Origin: Cellulosilyticum lentocellum DSM 5427
GTDB taxonomy: Bacteria; Bacillota; Clostridia; Lachnospirales; Cellulosilyticaceae
Length of the DNA stretch: 64,000 nt
Direction of reading: 5' to 3'
NCBI RefSeq assembly: GCF_000178835.2
Contig: NC_015275.1
Location: forward strand, 1,571,001 to 1,635,000
Shown here: positions 52,583 to 61,918 of the stretch, in pieces
How positions within the stretch are numbered: position 1 is the stretch's first letter
How the letters are laid out: each line of letters starts with the position of its first letter
Position numbers and translations under genes: made by a program
Notes under the pieces: model-generated
Databases searched by the model: none
Seen by the model: the letters and a program-made list of their open reading frames with translations, nothing else
Told to the model about the DNA's origin: nothing

Positions 52583-53284
52583 ATGTCAACACCACATAAC
52601 GCAGCAAAACCAGGGGATATTGCAGAAACTGTCTTATTACCTGGAGATCCATTAAGAGCAAAATATATTGCTGACAACTTCTTAGAAAATGTTGTTCAGT
52701 ACAATACAGTAAGAAATATGTTTGGTTATACAGGAACATATAAAGGTAAAAAAATCTCTGTACAAGGAAGTGGAATGGGGATGCCATCTATTGGTATTTA
52801 TTCTCATGAGCTTATTCATGTATACGGATGTAAAAATCTTATTAGAATTGGTTCAGCAGGAAGTATGAGTGCTGATCTACCATTACGCCACATTGTATTT
52901 GGTATGGGAGCTTGTACGAACTCTAATTATGCAATTCAATACAATTTGCCAGGTACTTTTGCACCAGTTGCTAGCTATAGCTTGTTAGAAAAAGCAGTTG
53001 AAAAAGCAAAGGAAAACAATGTACCTTATCATGTAGGTAATATCCTTTCTTCTGATATTTTTTATAATGCAGATACAACAACTACTGAAAGATGGTCAAA
53101 AATGGGCGTTTTAGCAGTAGAAATGGAAGCAGCAGCACTTTATATGGAAGCAGCAGCAGCAGGTGTTAATGCCCTTGCTATGGTTACTATTTCAGATAAC
53201 CTTATTACAGGAGAAGAAACAACAGCTGAAGAAAGACAAAATACATTTACCCAAATGATGGAAATTGCTTTAGAATTAGCTTAA
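52583..53284 (+). CDS. deoD: Purine nucleoside phosphorylase, DeoD type
   Basis: Phosphorolysis of purine (deoxy)nucleosides for salvage; hexameric family I. It is 233 aa. Landmarks are TVLLPGDPLRAKYIA, MGMPSIGIYSHEL, LIRIGSAGSM (phosphate binding), AVEMEAAALY (substrate-binding Glu) and ISDN with the catalytic Asp. The start is 6 bases after AGGAGG. It has its own terminator. Confidence 0.95.
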   Translation: MSTPHNAAKPGDIAETVLLPGDPLRAKYIADNFLENVVQYNTVRNMFGYTGTYKGKKISVQGSGMGMPSIGIYSHELIHVYGCKNLIRIGSAGSMSADLPLRHIVFGMGACTNSNYAIQYNLPGTFAPVASYSLLEKAVEKAKENNVPYHVGNILSSDIFYNADTTTTERWSKMGVLAVEMEAAALYMEAAAAGVNALAMVTISDNLITGEETTAEERQNTFTQMMEIALELA

Positions 53285-53310
53285 TCAAATAAGAATATTT
53301 AAATGCAAAT

Positions 53311-53340
53311 AAGGAGCTATGAGATGAATCATAGCTCCTT
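53311..53340. terminator. Bidirectional terminator between deoD and the GGDEF gene
   Basis: Perfect 12-bp stem AAGGAGCTATGA/TCATAGCTCCTT with a GATGAA loop. Flanking A/T runs are moderate. Confidence 0.8.
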
Positions 53341-53356
53341 TATTATGTATTAAGGT

Positions 53357-54442
53357 TTATTCATTAATAAGAAATTTGTTTTTTCCGGAACGTTTACAAA
53401 TATAAAGATTGCTATCAGCTAGTTTAATGACTTCGTCTAAAGAAAGAGCTTCATCAGTTTTAACATACACACCAAAGCTTGCAGTTACAGAAGATTCGAA
53501 ACCATCACCAGGTATAGAGGTGGTTTCAATCTGATAACGCATTTGCTCTACACGTTTAGCAACTAAAGACTTATCAATGAAGTTATTAAAGTAAATTATG
53601 ATTTCTTCCCCACCATATCTAGCCACAATATCATTAGGGCGTGTATTATTTTTAATAATGGAACAAATGGTTTTAAGCACAATATCTCCATAAGGATGAC
53701 CATAGGTATCATTAACCTTTTTAAAGTTATCAATATCTATCATGACAATCGTATAGTATTGCTGAGACAAATTGGGGATAGATAGAATCGTATCAAAAAA
53801 GTATTTTTTATTAAAGATATTAGTTAGACCATCTTTACATGCACTTTCTTTGATTTGATTATAAAGCAAGTTATTTTCAATAGCGACACCTACATGGTTA
53901 GCGAGCGAAGACAGAAAGGTGGCATGATCTTTAGAAAAATAATTTTTTTCACGATGCTGAATTAAGATAAAGCCTAGAGGTCCACTATTAATTTTGATAG
54001 GTACACCTAAGCAAGAGTATATAGCTGTTGAGGCATCTTTTGCAGGATAAATAGGCTCTGTACTATTAATAATGAACTCTTCTTCATGGTGCTCAAATAT
54101 AAGTTGCTTTTCCATTTCAATACAATCATAGGAAAAATTCCTAGAGGTCACTTGCACATAGTCATCATCTGATTTAATATAAATGGTAGAATATTTAGCT
54201 CCAAATACACCAATGAGCATATCATTAATTAATGGAAATAAGTTTTGGCTTTTAATATATTGATTAATATAATTACTAATTTCCAAAAGGTTAGTAAAAA
54301 CATTAAGCTTTTGCTCTAGTTCAGTAATTTGCTGAGAAAGATCAAAAATAGTTTGTTCTGTAAAACGTTGATACTTTTCGAATTTCTCAGAATCCATACT
54401 ATTTAGGTCTAAGTAGGTATTATTTGCAGTTTTATTATCCAT
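53357..54442 (-). CDS. GAF-GGDEF diguanylate cyclase
   Basis: 361 aa, soluble. An N-terminal coiled coil (about 20-50, TIFDLSQQITELEQKL) is followed by a GAF domain at ~50-195 and a GGDEF domain at ~200-360. The active loop is ARYGGEEIII, where GGEEI replaces the usual GGEEF, still compatible with activity. DIDNFKKVNDTYGHPYGD is present. The substrate is GTP and the product c-di-GMP. It is 37 bases downstream of the TPR gene and probably in one transcript with it. Confidence 0.9.
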   Translation of the reverse strand: MDNKTANNTYLDLNSMDSEKFEKYQRFTEQTIFDLSQQITELEQKLNVFTNLLEISNYINQYIKSQNLFPLINDMLIGVFGAKYSTIYIKSDDDYVQVTSRNFSYDCIEMEKQLIFEHHEEEFIINSTEPIYPAKDASTAIYSCLGVPIKINSGPLGFILIQHREKNYFSKDHATFLSSLANHVGVAIENNLLYNQIKESACKDGLTNIFNKKYFFDTILSIPNLSQQYYTIVMIDIDNFKKVNDTYGHPYGDIVLKTICSIIKNNTRPNDIVARYGGEEIIIYFNNFIDKSLVAKRVEQMRYQIETTSIPGDGFESSVTASFGVYVKTDEALSLDEVIKLADSNLYICKRSGKNKFLINE

Positions 54443-54479
54443 ACCATCGTACCCCTTTGTTATACAATAATTAGTTAAA

Positions 54480-55382
54480 TCAGTACTTTGTTTTGAGTTG
54501 TTGTCTGACTTTTTTTAAGTAACGTTTAGAGAGATGTTTTTTATTGATTTTCCTATAAACATAGGATAAGTTAAAGTAATTTTGTATATCAGTGCTATAA
54601 TATTTTTCTATCGTTTGATAAGTAGCAATAGCAGAATCATATTTCTTAGAAGCAATATGGCATTCTGCTATATAAGATAAATATTCTTTATTAGTAGGCT
54701 CCATATAGGATGCTTTTTCAAAGTATTCTAAGGCTTCACTTACTTGCCCCATTTCTAATAAAATGGCTCCTAATTCAATGTAAGCTTTTGGGTCTTTCAG
54801 ATTAAGCTTTAAGTATTCTCTGTAATAGGGAAGCGCTTGTTGCAATTGACCCAACATATGATACGAATAAGCTTTCATGTAGACCAAGTCTTTTGTAACT
54901 GGATTAAGCTTTAGATATAAATCACTATAAGCAATACATAATGGATAATGATCCTGAACCATGGCTTTACGTGCTTTTGCTAAAAAAGGTTTTTGCTTTT
55001 GCAACATAAGTTCTTTGTAAATACTGGCTAAGCAGTAAGGAACGTGAACATTTTTTAACAGATTTTCTAACTCCTCAAGATTACAAGCATTGATTTTTTG
55101 GTAATAATCTATACTACGACATAAAATATATAATGAACCATATTTATATAAATACTCTAATTGTGATACAATAAGCTGACTGCAACTTTGAAGAGCACCT
55201 AAATTAAATAGTATACGTATTTTTTGATAAATGTAAAAAGGAGAATTACCACTAAAAATAACGGCTGCATCTATAGATTGTAAAGCATCTTGCAGTTGCT
55301 CTTGGCGAAGCAAGCTTAAAGCATTTTTTAAGTAATTTTGAGGAGAAAGATGCAAGGCTTGTTGTGCATTCAGAGTCTCCAT
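54480..55382 (-). CDS. Tetratricopeptide-repeat protein
   Basis: 300 aa, all helical. At least four TPR units are readable: SLLRQEQLQDALQSIDAAV, AYSYHMLGQLQQALPYYREYL, AYIELGAILLEMGQVSEALEYFEKA and YIAECHIASKKYDSAIATYQTI. These are protein-binding scaffolds. The ATG at 55382 follows AGGAGG; an open frame continues upstream but lacks a site. With the GGDEF gene behind it, it may help place or control the cyclase; this is an inference from linkage. Confidence 0.85.
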   Translation of the reverse strand: METLNAQQALHLSPQNYLKNALSLLRQEQLQDALQSIDAAVIFSGNSPFYIYQKIRILFNLGALQSCSQLIVSQLEYLYKYGSLYILCRSIDYYQKINACNLEELENLLKNVHVPYCLASIYKELMLQKQKPFLAKARKAMVQDHYPLCIAYSDLYLKLNPVTKDLVYMKAYSYHMLGQLQQALPYYREYLKLNLKDPKAYIELGAILLEMGQVSEALEYFEKASYMEPTNKEYLSYIAECHIASKKYDSAIATYQTIEKYYSTDIQNYFNLSYVYRKINKKHLSKRYLKKVRQQLKTKY

Positions 55383-55498
55383 AGAAAACCTCCTTGTCGT
55401 AAAGATACTTATTATATATATTGTAATGCAAAAACAAGATATATACAATATAATGTGATTATTTTGAATGTACTAAATTAGATTAAAGGAGATTATGA

Positions 55499-56335
55499 AT
55501 GGAAATACAGATAAAGATACTTCAGTTTTTTGAACAAATAAGAACAGAAACACTAACTTTGCTAATGACAACAATTACCATAATGGCTGAGAGCTTATTT
55601 ATTGTAGCTATTTTAGCAGGATTATATTGGTGCGTTGATAAAATAAAAAGTAAACGTCTTGCATGGTTTGTGTTATTTAACTTTGTAGGTAATGGAATGA
55701 TTAAAAATTTAATCCAAATGCCTAGGCCATTTGATTTAGGTGTTGTAAAACCCATAAGAGCAGAAACAGCTACAAGTTTTTCATTTCCTAGTGGACATAC
55801 GCAAACAGCTACAAGCTTTTGGAGTGGTGCCATGCTAGTGTTACGCACAAAAGGAATGTATGTTATGGGAAGCTGTATCATTTTATTAACAGCACTTTCT
55901 AGGGTATATTTAGGGGTACATTGGCCAATGGATGTATTAGGCGGTATTTTCTTTGGAGTCATTTTTACTTTATTAGCCAACAAACTCTTAGGTGATAAGG
56001 GTGAAATTAGACCAGCCCATGTTATAGGTGTTAGTATTGTAGTATTATTGGTAATGATTTTTAAAGTAGATGCTGATTTATATAAGGGCGCAGCAGCTTT
56101 ATGGGGTATGACTTGTGGTGCTTACATTGAACAGAAGTATATACAATTTGAAGCAGTTCAAAATTGGCGTATTCAGCTGAAGAAAATACTTATTGGTTTC
56201 GGCGGTCTTGTGCTGATATACCTGATTTTAAGTAAGGTACTACCAGCTGTTAAGATTGTAAAGATGATTAAATATGCACTTCTATTGCTATGGATTACAG
56301 CTGGTGCACCTTTTATTTTTAAAAAGTTAAAATAA
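55499..56335 (+). CDS. PAP2-family membrane phosphatase
   Basis: 278 aa with six to eight helices. The three-part phosphatase signature is KNLIQMPRPF (motif 1), FPSGHTQTATSFW (motif 2, catalytic His) and SRVYLGVHWPMDVLGG (motif 3, nucleophilic His). Members remove phosphate from phosphatidate, undecaprenyl diphosphate or related lipids at the outer face. The extra C-terminal helices (~175-278) are a feature of a Gram-positive subgroup. Starts behind AAAGGAG. Substrate unproven. Confidence 0.88.
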   Translation: MEIQIKILQFFEQIRTETLTLLMTTITIMAESLFIVAILAGLYWCVDKIKSKRLAWFVLFNFVGNGMIKNLIQMPRPFDLGVVKPIRAETATSFSFPSGHTQTATSFWSGAMLVLRTKGMYVMGSCIILLTALSRVYLGVHWPMDVLGGIFFGVIFTLLANKLLGDKGEIRPAHVIGVSIVVLLVMIFKVDADLYKGAAALWGMTCGAYIEQKYIQFEAVQNWRIQLKKILIGFGGLVLIYLILSKVLPAVKIVKMIKYALLLLWITAGAPFIFKKLK

Positions 56336-56398
56336 TGCCAAGTATATTTATTATAAATCAGCAAAAAATAAACTCATCACCTTAAAGGAGTTGAGATT

Positions 56399-56554
56399 AT
56401 GAGTATGAACATGAGCATTGGGTGTGAGGTAAAGGCTTGTAAGCACCATCATCCACAAGAAAAATATTGCACATTAGAACATATACAAATACAGCAAGCT
56501 ATTAATAATAAGTCTTCCTCTATTACAGATTGCCAGCAGTTTGAAAGAAAATAA
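56399..56554 (+). CDS. DUF1540 domain protein, 51 aa
   Basis: Small Cys-containing protein: SIGCEVKACKHHHPQEKYCTLEHIQI, then TDCQQFERK. The pattern of Cys at VxxCxxxxCxAxxIxV and a late TxCxxF is DUF1540, found in Clostridia and often spore-related. The ATG is preceded by AAGGAGTTG. It is too short for standard gene calls at a 60-codon limit. Confidence 0.65.
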   Translation: MSMNMSIGCEVKACKHHHPQEKYCTLEHIQIQQAINNKSSSITDCQQFERK

Positions 56555-56616
56555 CAATAGTGATAAACTTGTCCCTCCTATCATATATATAAACTATACA
56601 AATAGGAGGGATTATT

Positions 56617-57876
56617 ATGCAAAAGAATCAAGTGAAAAATATATTAATAATCAGTTGTTTAACTGTCATCATGGGTTTTCTACTTTTAAAGAGTGCTGAA
56701 TATATGTGGCATTACTACTCAAGTCCCGTGTATAGCATTGACTGTTATGTGAAAGCTCTTAATGAACAAGCGTATGAAAAAATATATCATCTATTAGATC
56801 CCAATTCTATAAAGGAAATGAACGATAAAACCGTTGTTACCCAGTATTACAATCGGTTTTATGCCAAGGAAAATAAACTCATTCATGTTTCAAAAGTAGG
56901 CTGGCTAAATGGGAAATATATCTTAGCATATGAATTTGCAGATGGTGTCAAGAAAGAGGCATTAACTCTAAATAAGAATAGGGATGGCTGGAAAATTTGT
57001 TTTCCTTTTGACTTTTCAGAGGTGCAAATTATAGCGCCTAACGGCTCGCAGGTTTCTTTGGGTGGTGTAAAACTTGATTATAAAATGGGGATAGGTTACA
57101 AAAAAGAAAAGCTTTTACCAGGTAAATATATGCTCAAGGTGGAGTTACCCCATGAAGCAGATAAAGATTATTATCAAATGATTCAAATCCCTCAGACAAC
57201 TAAAGTTGTATTGCCTTATGCATTAGGGCAGATTCAAATTATTTGTGCCCCTCATTTAGAAGTACACTTAGATCAGTTAAGTGAAGCAAGTAATCAAGGG
57301 ATTATTCAATTGCCGGATATTTTAGTGGGTAATTATCAGTTAGAATTAGTTCACCCAGAAGGTTATTTAAATCCAGTTAAAATACCTATTCGAGTTACTG
57401 AAGGAAATAATATGATAGATATACAAGAGTATAGTCTTTCCAAAGCAGGCAGTGCTAAGTGGCAACAATTCTTAAACGATTTTTACCAAAACTATGAAGA
57501 AGCTATTACTAAACATACAAGTGAAGGGATAGGTCCTTATTTTTTAGAAACACAAAAGGAAAAACAATTAAATTTATTTAATGCGTGGTATATTGCAGAA
57601 AAAAATATTGTAGGAGTAGATGTAGTTTATAAACCAGAGGCTGTAACTATAGATCAAGAGGGACGTTTACATAGTAGTATTACAGAAACTGTAGAACTAA
57701 CGAATCAGGAATATGATGATTTAGAACAAAAGGAAGTAAAGCGAGTTTATAAAGTTATCATTAAATGGCAGACAATAGTGGATATTAGTACAAATGAGTG
57801 GAAAATAGTAAATCGTTCTATTAAGGAAAGTGTGATTGCTGTTAAAGATTTAGAAGGAAAATGGATTCAATATTAG
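56617..57876 (+). CDS. Membrane-anchored TcaA-like protein with NTF2-like domain
   Basis: 419 aa. One N-terminal membrane helix (about 9-27) is followed by an extracellular part. A region at ~40-125 resembles an NTF2-like domain (YVKALNEQAYEKIYHLLDPNSIKEM). Two short beta domains at ~130-280 contain LLPGKYMLKVELPHE and ILVGNYQLELVHPEG, a repeat pattern of TcaA/YvbJ proteins. A second alpha/beta domain follows at the C-terminus. TcaA-like proteins in Gram-positives affect wall antibiotics and stress. The match is by pattern only. Confidence 0.6.
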   Translation: MQKNQVKNILIISCLTVIMGFLLLKSAEYMWHYYSSPVYSIDCYVKALNEQAYEKIYHLLDPNSIKEMNDKTVVTQYYNRFYAKENKLIHVSKVGWLNGKYILAYEFADGVKKEALTLNKNRDGWKICFPFDFSEVQIIAPNGSQVSLGGVKLDYKMGIGYKKEKLLPGKYMLKVELPHEADKDYYQMIQIPQTTKVVLPYALGQIQIICAPHLEVHLDQLSEASNQGIIQLPDILVGNYQLELVHPEGYLNPVKIPIRVTEGNNMIDIQEYSLSKAGSAKWQQFLNDFYQNYEEAITKHTSEGIGPYFLETQKEKQLNLFNAWYIAEKNIVGVDVVYKPEAVTIDQEGRLHSSITETVELTNQEYDDLEQKEVKRVYKVIIKWQTIVDISTNEWKIVNRSIKESVIAVKDLEGKWIQY

Positions 57877-57955
57877 GAATACCATTGTAATTTCTAGAAT
57901 ATTTGGTAATATATTTGTATACAAATATACAAAAGATAAAACGAGGAGGCACGAC

Positions 57956-58627
57956 GTGATATTTGATTCCGGTTCAAATGATAAGGCGTCATTGAGAGAA
58001 AAAGTATTTAAGTCTATTAGAGAATCCATTCTAGAGGGGAAATATAAGCCTGGGGATGCTTTAAGAGAAGCGACGATTGCAAAAGAGTTAAATGTAAGTA
58101 GAACACCTGTAAGAGAAGCTATTAGACAATTAGAATTAGAAGGTCTAGTACAGTCTATTCCTAATAAGGAAACGGTTGTTACTGGTGTATCACAAGAAGA
58201 TGTACAAGATATTTTTATGATTAGAAGTCGTTTAGAAGGTATGGCTGCCAAATTAGCAGCGGAACGCATTACCCTTGAAGAACTAGAGAAACTAAAGGAA
58301 GTACTTGAGCTAACTGAGTTCTATGTAACAAAGAAGGACTTAGTACATATAGGTGAATTAGACCATCGCTTTCATGATATGATTTATAAAGCAACTAAAA
58401 GTAAAATACTCAAGCAGATGTTATCAGATTTTCATACATACGTGCAAAAAACAAGAATGGAATCTCTTGCAACACCAGGTAGAGCAACATGCTTGTTAAA
58501 AGAGCACACAGCTATTTTTAAAGCAATACAAAATCAAGATGGCGAAAAAGCGGAAGAGCTAACCAATAAGCATATTGAACAGGTAAGTAAAAATATGCAT
58601 TTAGATGATGCTCCAAGATATCACTAA
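57956..58627 (+). CDS. GntR-family transcriptional regulator (FadR subgroup)
   Basis: 223 aa. The winged helix is SLREKVFKSIRESILEGKYKPGDALREATIAKELNVSRTPVREAIRQLELEGLVQSIPNKETVV. The C-terminal FCD domain has the metal-binding His and Asp pattern around HIGELDHRFHDMIYKAT and KEHTAIFKAIQNQD. FCD members sense small organic acids and control neighbouring metabolic genes, but no such genes flank it here. GTG start 7 bases after GAGGAGG. Confidence 0.88.
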   Translation: MIFDSGSNDKASLREKVFKSIRESILEGKYKPGDALREATIAKELNVSRTPVREAIRQLELEGLVQSIPNKETVVTGVSQEDVQDIFMIRSRLEGMAAKLAAERITLEELEKLKEVLELTEFYVTKKDLVHIGELDHRFHDMIYKATKSKILKQMLSDFHTYVQKTRMESLATPGRATCLLKEHTAIFKAIQNQDGEKAEELTNKHIEQVSKNMHLDDAPRYH

Positions 58628-58856
58628 TTAGAAAAGCTAAAATCTTTGAAAAACAATAAAAGTGCATAAAAATAAAATAAAGCAAACTAATATTTGGAAA
58701 CTCATTAAGCAGTATGAACAATAATGTGAAAAAAATAGCAATAAAGAAAGTATTAATAACAACAAAAAATAACCCGCATTAAAAATAGATAAAAAATATA
58801 ATAAAATTTAAAAAAGTTAGGGCAATCTTATCGGGAAACACTTGCTATAATGTACT

Positions 58857-58963
58857 TGTAACTTCCCCCAGATGTTACAGCAAATATTTAATTATTTGCT
58901 ACCCCTAGAATAAAATACCTTCTCTCAAGAAGAAAGGCCCGTCGTCTTTCTTCTCTTTTTTTG
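58857..58963 (+). ncRNA. Candidate small RNA with C-rich single-stranded segments
   Basis: A TATAAT box (58846-58851) precedes a ~105-base segment with three hairpins. First is TGTAAC/GTTACA with five Cs in its loop (58865-58869). Second is AGCAAATA/TATTTGCT, followed by an unpaired CCCC. Last is the 9-bp stem AGAAGAAAG/CTTTCTTCT with eight Ts nearby, a classic terminator. No ORF is present. Unpaired C-runs are what antisense small RNAs such as RsaE/RoxS use against ribosome binding sites. It lies alone between the GntR gene and the FtsH paralogue. A separate TATAAT-like box follows at about 59012 for the next gene. The 58628-58840 stretch holds nothing else visible. Confidence 0.5.
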
Positions 58964-59077
58964 CTCGTTTTCCATATACTCACTAATGAAATAGGCCTAG
59001 TACCTAAGTTATAATGCTCTTACAGCAGTGTACTAGCTTTTCTCTTGTGTAAGGGGAGAGGACTTGAAGGGGGAAAT

Positions 59078-60817
59078 ATGAATAAAAAGAGAGTAGGAAT
59101 CATTGTTAGTGTTAGTTTAATAGCTTTACTAATGATTATAGGTATTTATAGTCAGAAGCATAAGAACGATAATAGTGTCAGCTATTATGACTTTATAAAT
59201 CATTTAAATGCTAATAAAATAGAACAAGTCACTTTAAGTAGCGGCCCAAAATTACTATTTAAATTAAAACAAGATGACACGGTTTATATAACAGATAACC
59301 CAAGAAAGGAAGGCTTTAAAGAAGAACTTCTCTTAAAGCAAATTCAAGTAGAAGAAGCAACTCAAGAGGCGGCCTTTACCATTCAATATATAGCAAGTAT
59401 GGCACTTATGGTAGGTTTATTCATTATGATTTTTAGGAGTGTTAAAAAGGTTGGAGCCGGAAGTGGTGGCATGAAAATGAGTCAAAAAGCTATTGAACCT
59501 AAGGATTTAAAAATAGATTTTTCTCATATTGCCGGAAATGTAGAAGCTAAAGAACAAGTGGAAGATGTTATCGATTTTATGAAGAATCCAGAGCAATATG
59601 CCAAAATGGGTGCTAGAATGCCAAAAGGACTTATTTTGTATGGACCACCAGGAACAGGGAAAACTCTTATGGCTAAGGCTATTGCAAAAGAAGCTGGTGT
59701 AGCATTTTTTTCAGCCAGTGGTTCAGACTTTGTTCAAATGTATGTGGGTGTGGGGGCAAGTCGTGTAAGAGATATCTTCAAAGAAGCGAGAAAACATGAA
59801 AAAGCAGTTATTTTCATAGACGAAATAGATGCCATTGGTAAAAAAAGAAGCCAAAATGCAGCCCAAAGCAATGACGAAAAGGATCAAACCTTAAATGCTT
59901 TATTAACAGAAATGTCAGGGTTTAAAGACGATGAAGGGATTATAGTGATTGCAGCTACTAATAGGTTAGATATGTTAGATGATGCTCTTCTTAGACCAGG
60001 TCGTTTTGACAGACATATTGAAATCGGTTATCCAGACTTAGCAGCTAGAGAATCCATTATTAAATTACACCTGAGAAATAAACCGATTTCTAGTGAGATT
60101 AGTGCTAAGGAGCTTGCTAAACAAACGGTATTCTTTACAGGAGCCATGCTAGAAAATTTTTTAAATGAAGCCGCTATTTTAGCAGCAACTAAAGGCCAGG
60201 CTATTATTGATGAGAGTCATATTGAAGCCGCGTTCTATACGGTTATTGCAGGGAAAGAAAAGAAAGACCGTAGCAATATTAGTGAAATAGACCGTAAAAT
60301 CACAGCTTATCATGAAGCTGGTCATGCTTTAATCACTAAACTTGTAGCACCAGAAAACAGTGTGACAAAGGTAACGATTATTCCGAGTACTAAAGGCGCA
60401 GGTGGCTTTAGTATGAATGTACCCAAGGATAAAATGTATCTAACTAAAAAAGAACTTTTGGGACGTATTCAAATTAGTCTTGCTGGGCGTGTGGCGGAGG
60501 AAATTACCTTTGGAGAAGACTATGTTACTACAGGTGCTAGTAATGATATTGAAAAAGCTAGCATTGATATGAAGAATTATATAGTGAAATATGGCATGGA
60601 TGAAGAATTTGGCCTTGTTAATATAGAAGCCATTATGGGTAAACAAACTATTGACTATGATTATCTTCTAACCAAGTGTCAAGAAAAAATGAAAGCTTTG
60701 TATGAAGAAACAAAAGCTTTAATGAAAGCGCATGAGGAAAAGCTAGAAAGCTTAGCTTCAGCTTTATTAGAAAAAGAAACATTGAATGAAAAAGAAATAG
60801 CTAGCTTCTTTAACTAG
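59078..60817 (+). CDS. FtsH-type AAA membrane protease (short paralogue)
   Basis: 579 aa. Two membrane helices (about 7-25 and 100-120) enclose a short outside domain. The AAA domain has Walker A GPPGTGKT near residue 189, [10 protein letters not shown]-like Walker B ([12 protein letters not shown]), the pore stretch FVQMYVG, and the second region of homology RPGRFDR. The protease domain has the zinc motif HEAGH near residue 411, with [11 protein letters not shown] as third ligand region. It lacks the long C-terminal tail of the main FtsH. ATG at 59078 follows AAGGGGG. Likely degrades membrane and short-lived proteins. Confidence 0.9.
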   Translation: MNKKRVGIIVSVSLIALLMIIGIYSQKHKNDNSVSYYDFINHLNANKIEQVTLSSGPKLLFKLKQDDTVYITDNPRKEGFKEELLLKQIQVEEATQEAAFTIQYIASMALMVGLFIMIFRSVKKVGAGSGGMKMSQKAIEPKDLKIDFSHIAGNVEAKEQVEDVIDFMKNPEQYAKMGARMPKGLILYGPPGTGKTLMAKAIAKEAGVAFFSASGSDFVQMYVGVGASRVRDIFKEARKHEKAVIFIDEIDAIGKKRSQNAAQSNDEKDQTLNALLTEMSGFKDDEGIIVIAATNRLDMLDDALLRPGRFDRHIEIGYPDLAARESIIKLHLRNKPISSEISAKELAKQTVFFTGAMLENFLNEAAILAATKGQAIIDESHIEAAFYTVIAGKEKKDRSNISEIDRKITAYHEAGHALITKLVAPENSVTKVTIIPSTKGAGGFSMNVPKDKMYLTKKELLGRIQISLAGRVAEEITFGEDYVTTGASNDIEKASIDMKNYIVKYGMDEEFGLVNIEAIMGKQTIDYDYLLTKCQEKMKALYEETKALMKAHEEKLESLASALLEKETLNEKEIASFFN

Positions 60818-60833
60818 AAGCTAGCTTATTTTA
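60799..60833 (+). terminator. Terminator overlapping the end of the FtsH gene
   Basis: AGCTAGCTTCT (60799-60809), inside the last codons, pairs perfectly with AGAAGCTAGCT (60816-60826), followed by TATTTT. Confidence 0.7.
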
Positions 60834-61049
60834 GCTGCTGTGTTTTCTCTGTAATAAACTCACAATATCGTTTTTCCAATACAGTCTAACGCGATTGATC
60901 GTTTTAATGGGGGTAATCTTACCTTTGCTTACAAGTTCATCAAGATATTGTCTGGAACAATTGAGCATCGTTGTTGCTTCGGCTGTGGTAATAATTTCAT
61001 TACATATAAAGTTGATTAAGTGTTCTTTATCATCGAAAGTATATTTCAT
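60831..61049 (-). CDS. Small helix-turn-helix protein (HTH_17/excisionase-like)
   Basis: 72 aa. The C-terminal part (IITTAEATTMLNCSRQYLDELVSKGKITPIKTINRVRLYWKNDIVSLL) is a MerR/excisionase-type winged helix. It lies on the minus strand opposite the flanking genes and close to the FtsH terminator, with the start behind GGGGGAAT. No integrase is nearby, so it is probably a small regulator and not part of a mobile element. Confidence 0.7.
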   Translation of the reverse strand: MKYTFDDKEHLINFICNEIITTAEATTMLNCSRQYLDELVSKGKITPIKTINRVRLYWKNDIVSLLQRKHSS

Positions 61050-61231
61050 TTTTTATTCCCCCTTACCCAATATATTTACTATTGTAAAGTAAAAGCGATA
61101 AATTATCAACAATTATTAATTTTGTAAAATCAATTATTGATAAATTTTATAGGCTTTTCACTTTCTTCATATAGTTGTTTTATAATAATAAAAAACGGTT
61201 ATATTAATCCCATCTAGAAAGGACGATTAAC

Positions 61232-61918
61232 ATGAATATATTAGTAATAGAGGATGAAGAACGCGTAGCTGATATTATGACCAAATATCTTGAAAAAGAA
61301 GGTTATAAGGTATTTACTTGTTATACCGGTAGAAGTGGGCTAGATTGTTTTTATAAAAATAAAATAGATATTGTACTCCTTGACTTGATGCTTCCAGATA
61401 TACAAGGAGAGGAAATTTGCGCAGAAATGAGACAAGTATCTAATGTGCACATTTTTATGATTACGGCTAAAGGTACTTTAGATAGTAAAATTGACGGCTT
61501 TGACAGAGGCGCTGATGAATACCTGGTAAAACCTATTAGCCCAAGAGAAGTAGTAGCTCGTGTTAAAGCACTGGATACGAGAAAACAAAGAGAAGAAAAT
61601 AAAGAAATGCTTGTTTTTGACAAAGGGCACTTTAAAATTTTCTTACAAGAACGTATTGTGCAAATCAACAATGAAGAAATCACCTTAACACCCAATGAAT
61701 TTGACTTGCTTTATGAATTAGCTTCAGCACCAGGTCGTGTATTTAGTAGAGACCAACTTATAGAAGCTGTTATGGGAATTGACTTTGATGGCTTTGACCG
61801 TACTATAGACGTGCATATCAAAAATTTAAGAAAGAAAATCGAGACAGATACTAAAAACCCACGTTATATCAAAACAGTTACAGGAGTGGGGTACAAGTTT
61901 GAAGGGGAACATGCATGA
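61232..61918 (+). CDS. OmpR-family response regulator
   Basis: 228 aa. The receiver domain has the acidic pair in IEDEE, the phospho-acceptor Asp in VLLDLMLPD (about residue 51), the Thr in ITAKG and Lys in YLVKP. The C-terminal winged helix has LTPNEFDLLYELASAPGRVFSRDQLIEAVMG and RTIDVHIKNLRKKI. It overlaps the kinase gene by 4 bases (ATGA). Target genes unknown. Confidence 0.93.
   Translation: MNILVIEDEERVADIMTKYLEKEGYKVFTCYTGRSGLDCFYKNKIDIVLLDLMLPDIQGEEICAEMRQVSNVHIFMITAKGTLDSKIDGFDRGADEYLVKPISPREVVARVKALDTRKQREENKEMLVFDKGHFKIFLQERIVQINNEEITLTPNEFDLLYELASAPGRVFSRDQLIEAVMGIDFDGFDRTIDVHIKNLRKKIETDTKNPRYIKTVTGVGYKFEGEHA

Noticed and set aside
60831-61049. Excisionase of a second mobile element
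   Set aside because: No integrase, repeat or foreign gene lies near it. A lone small HTH regulator is the simpler reading.
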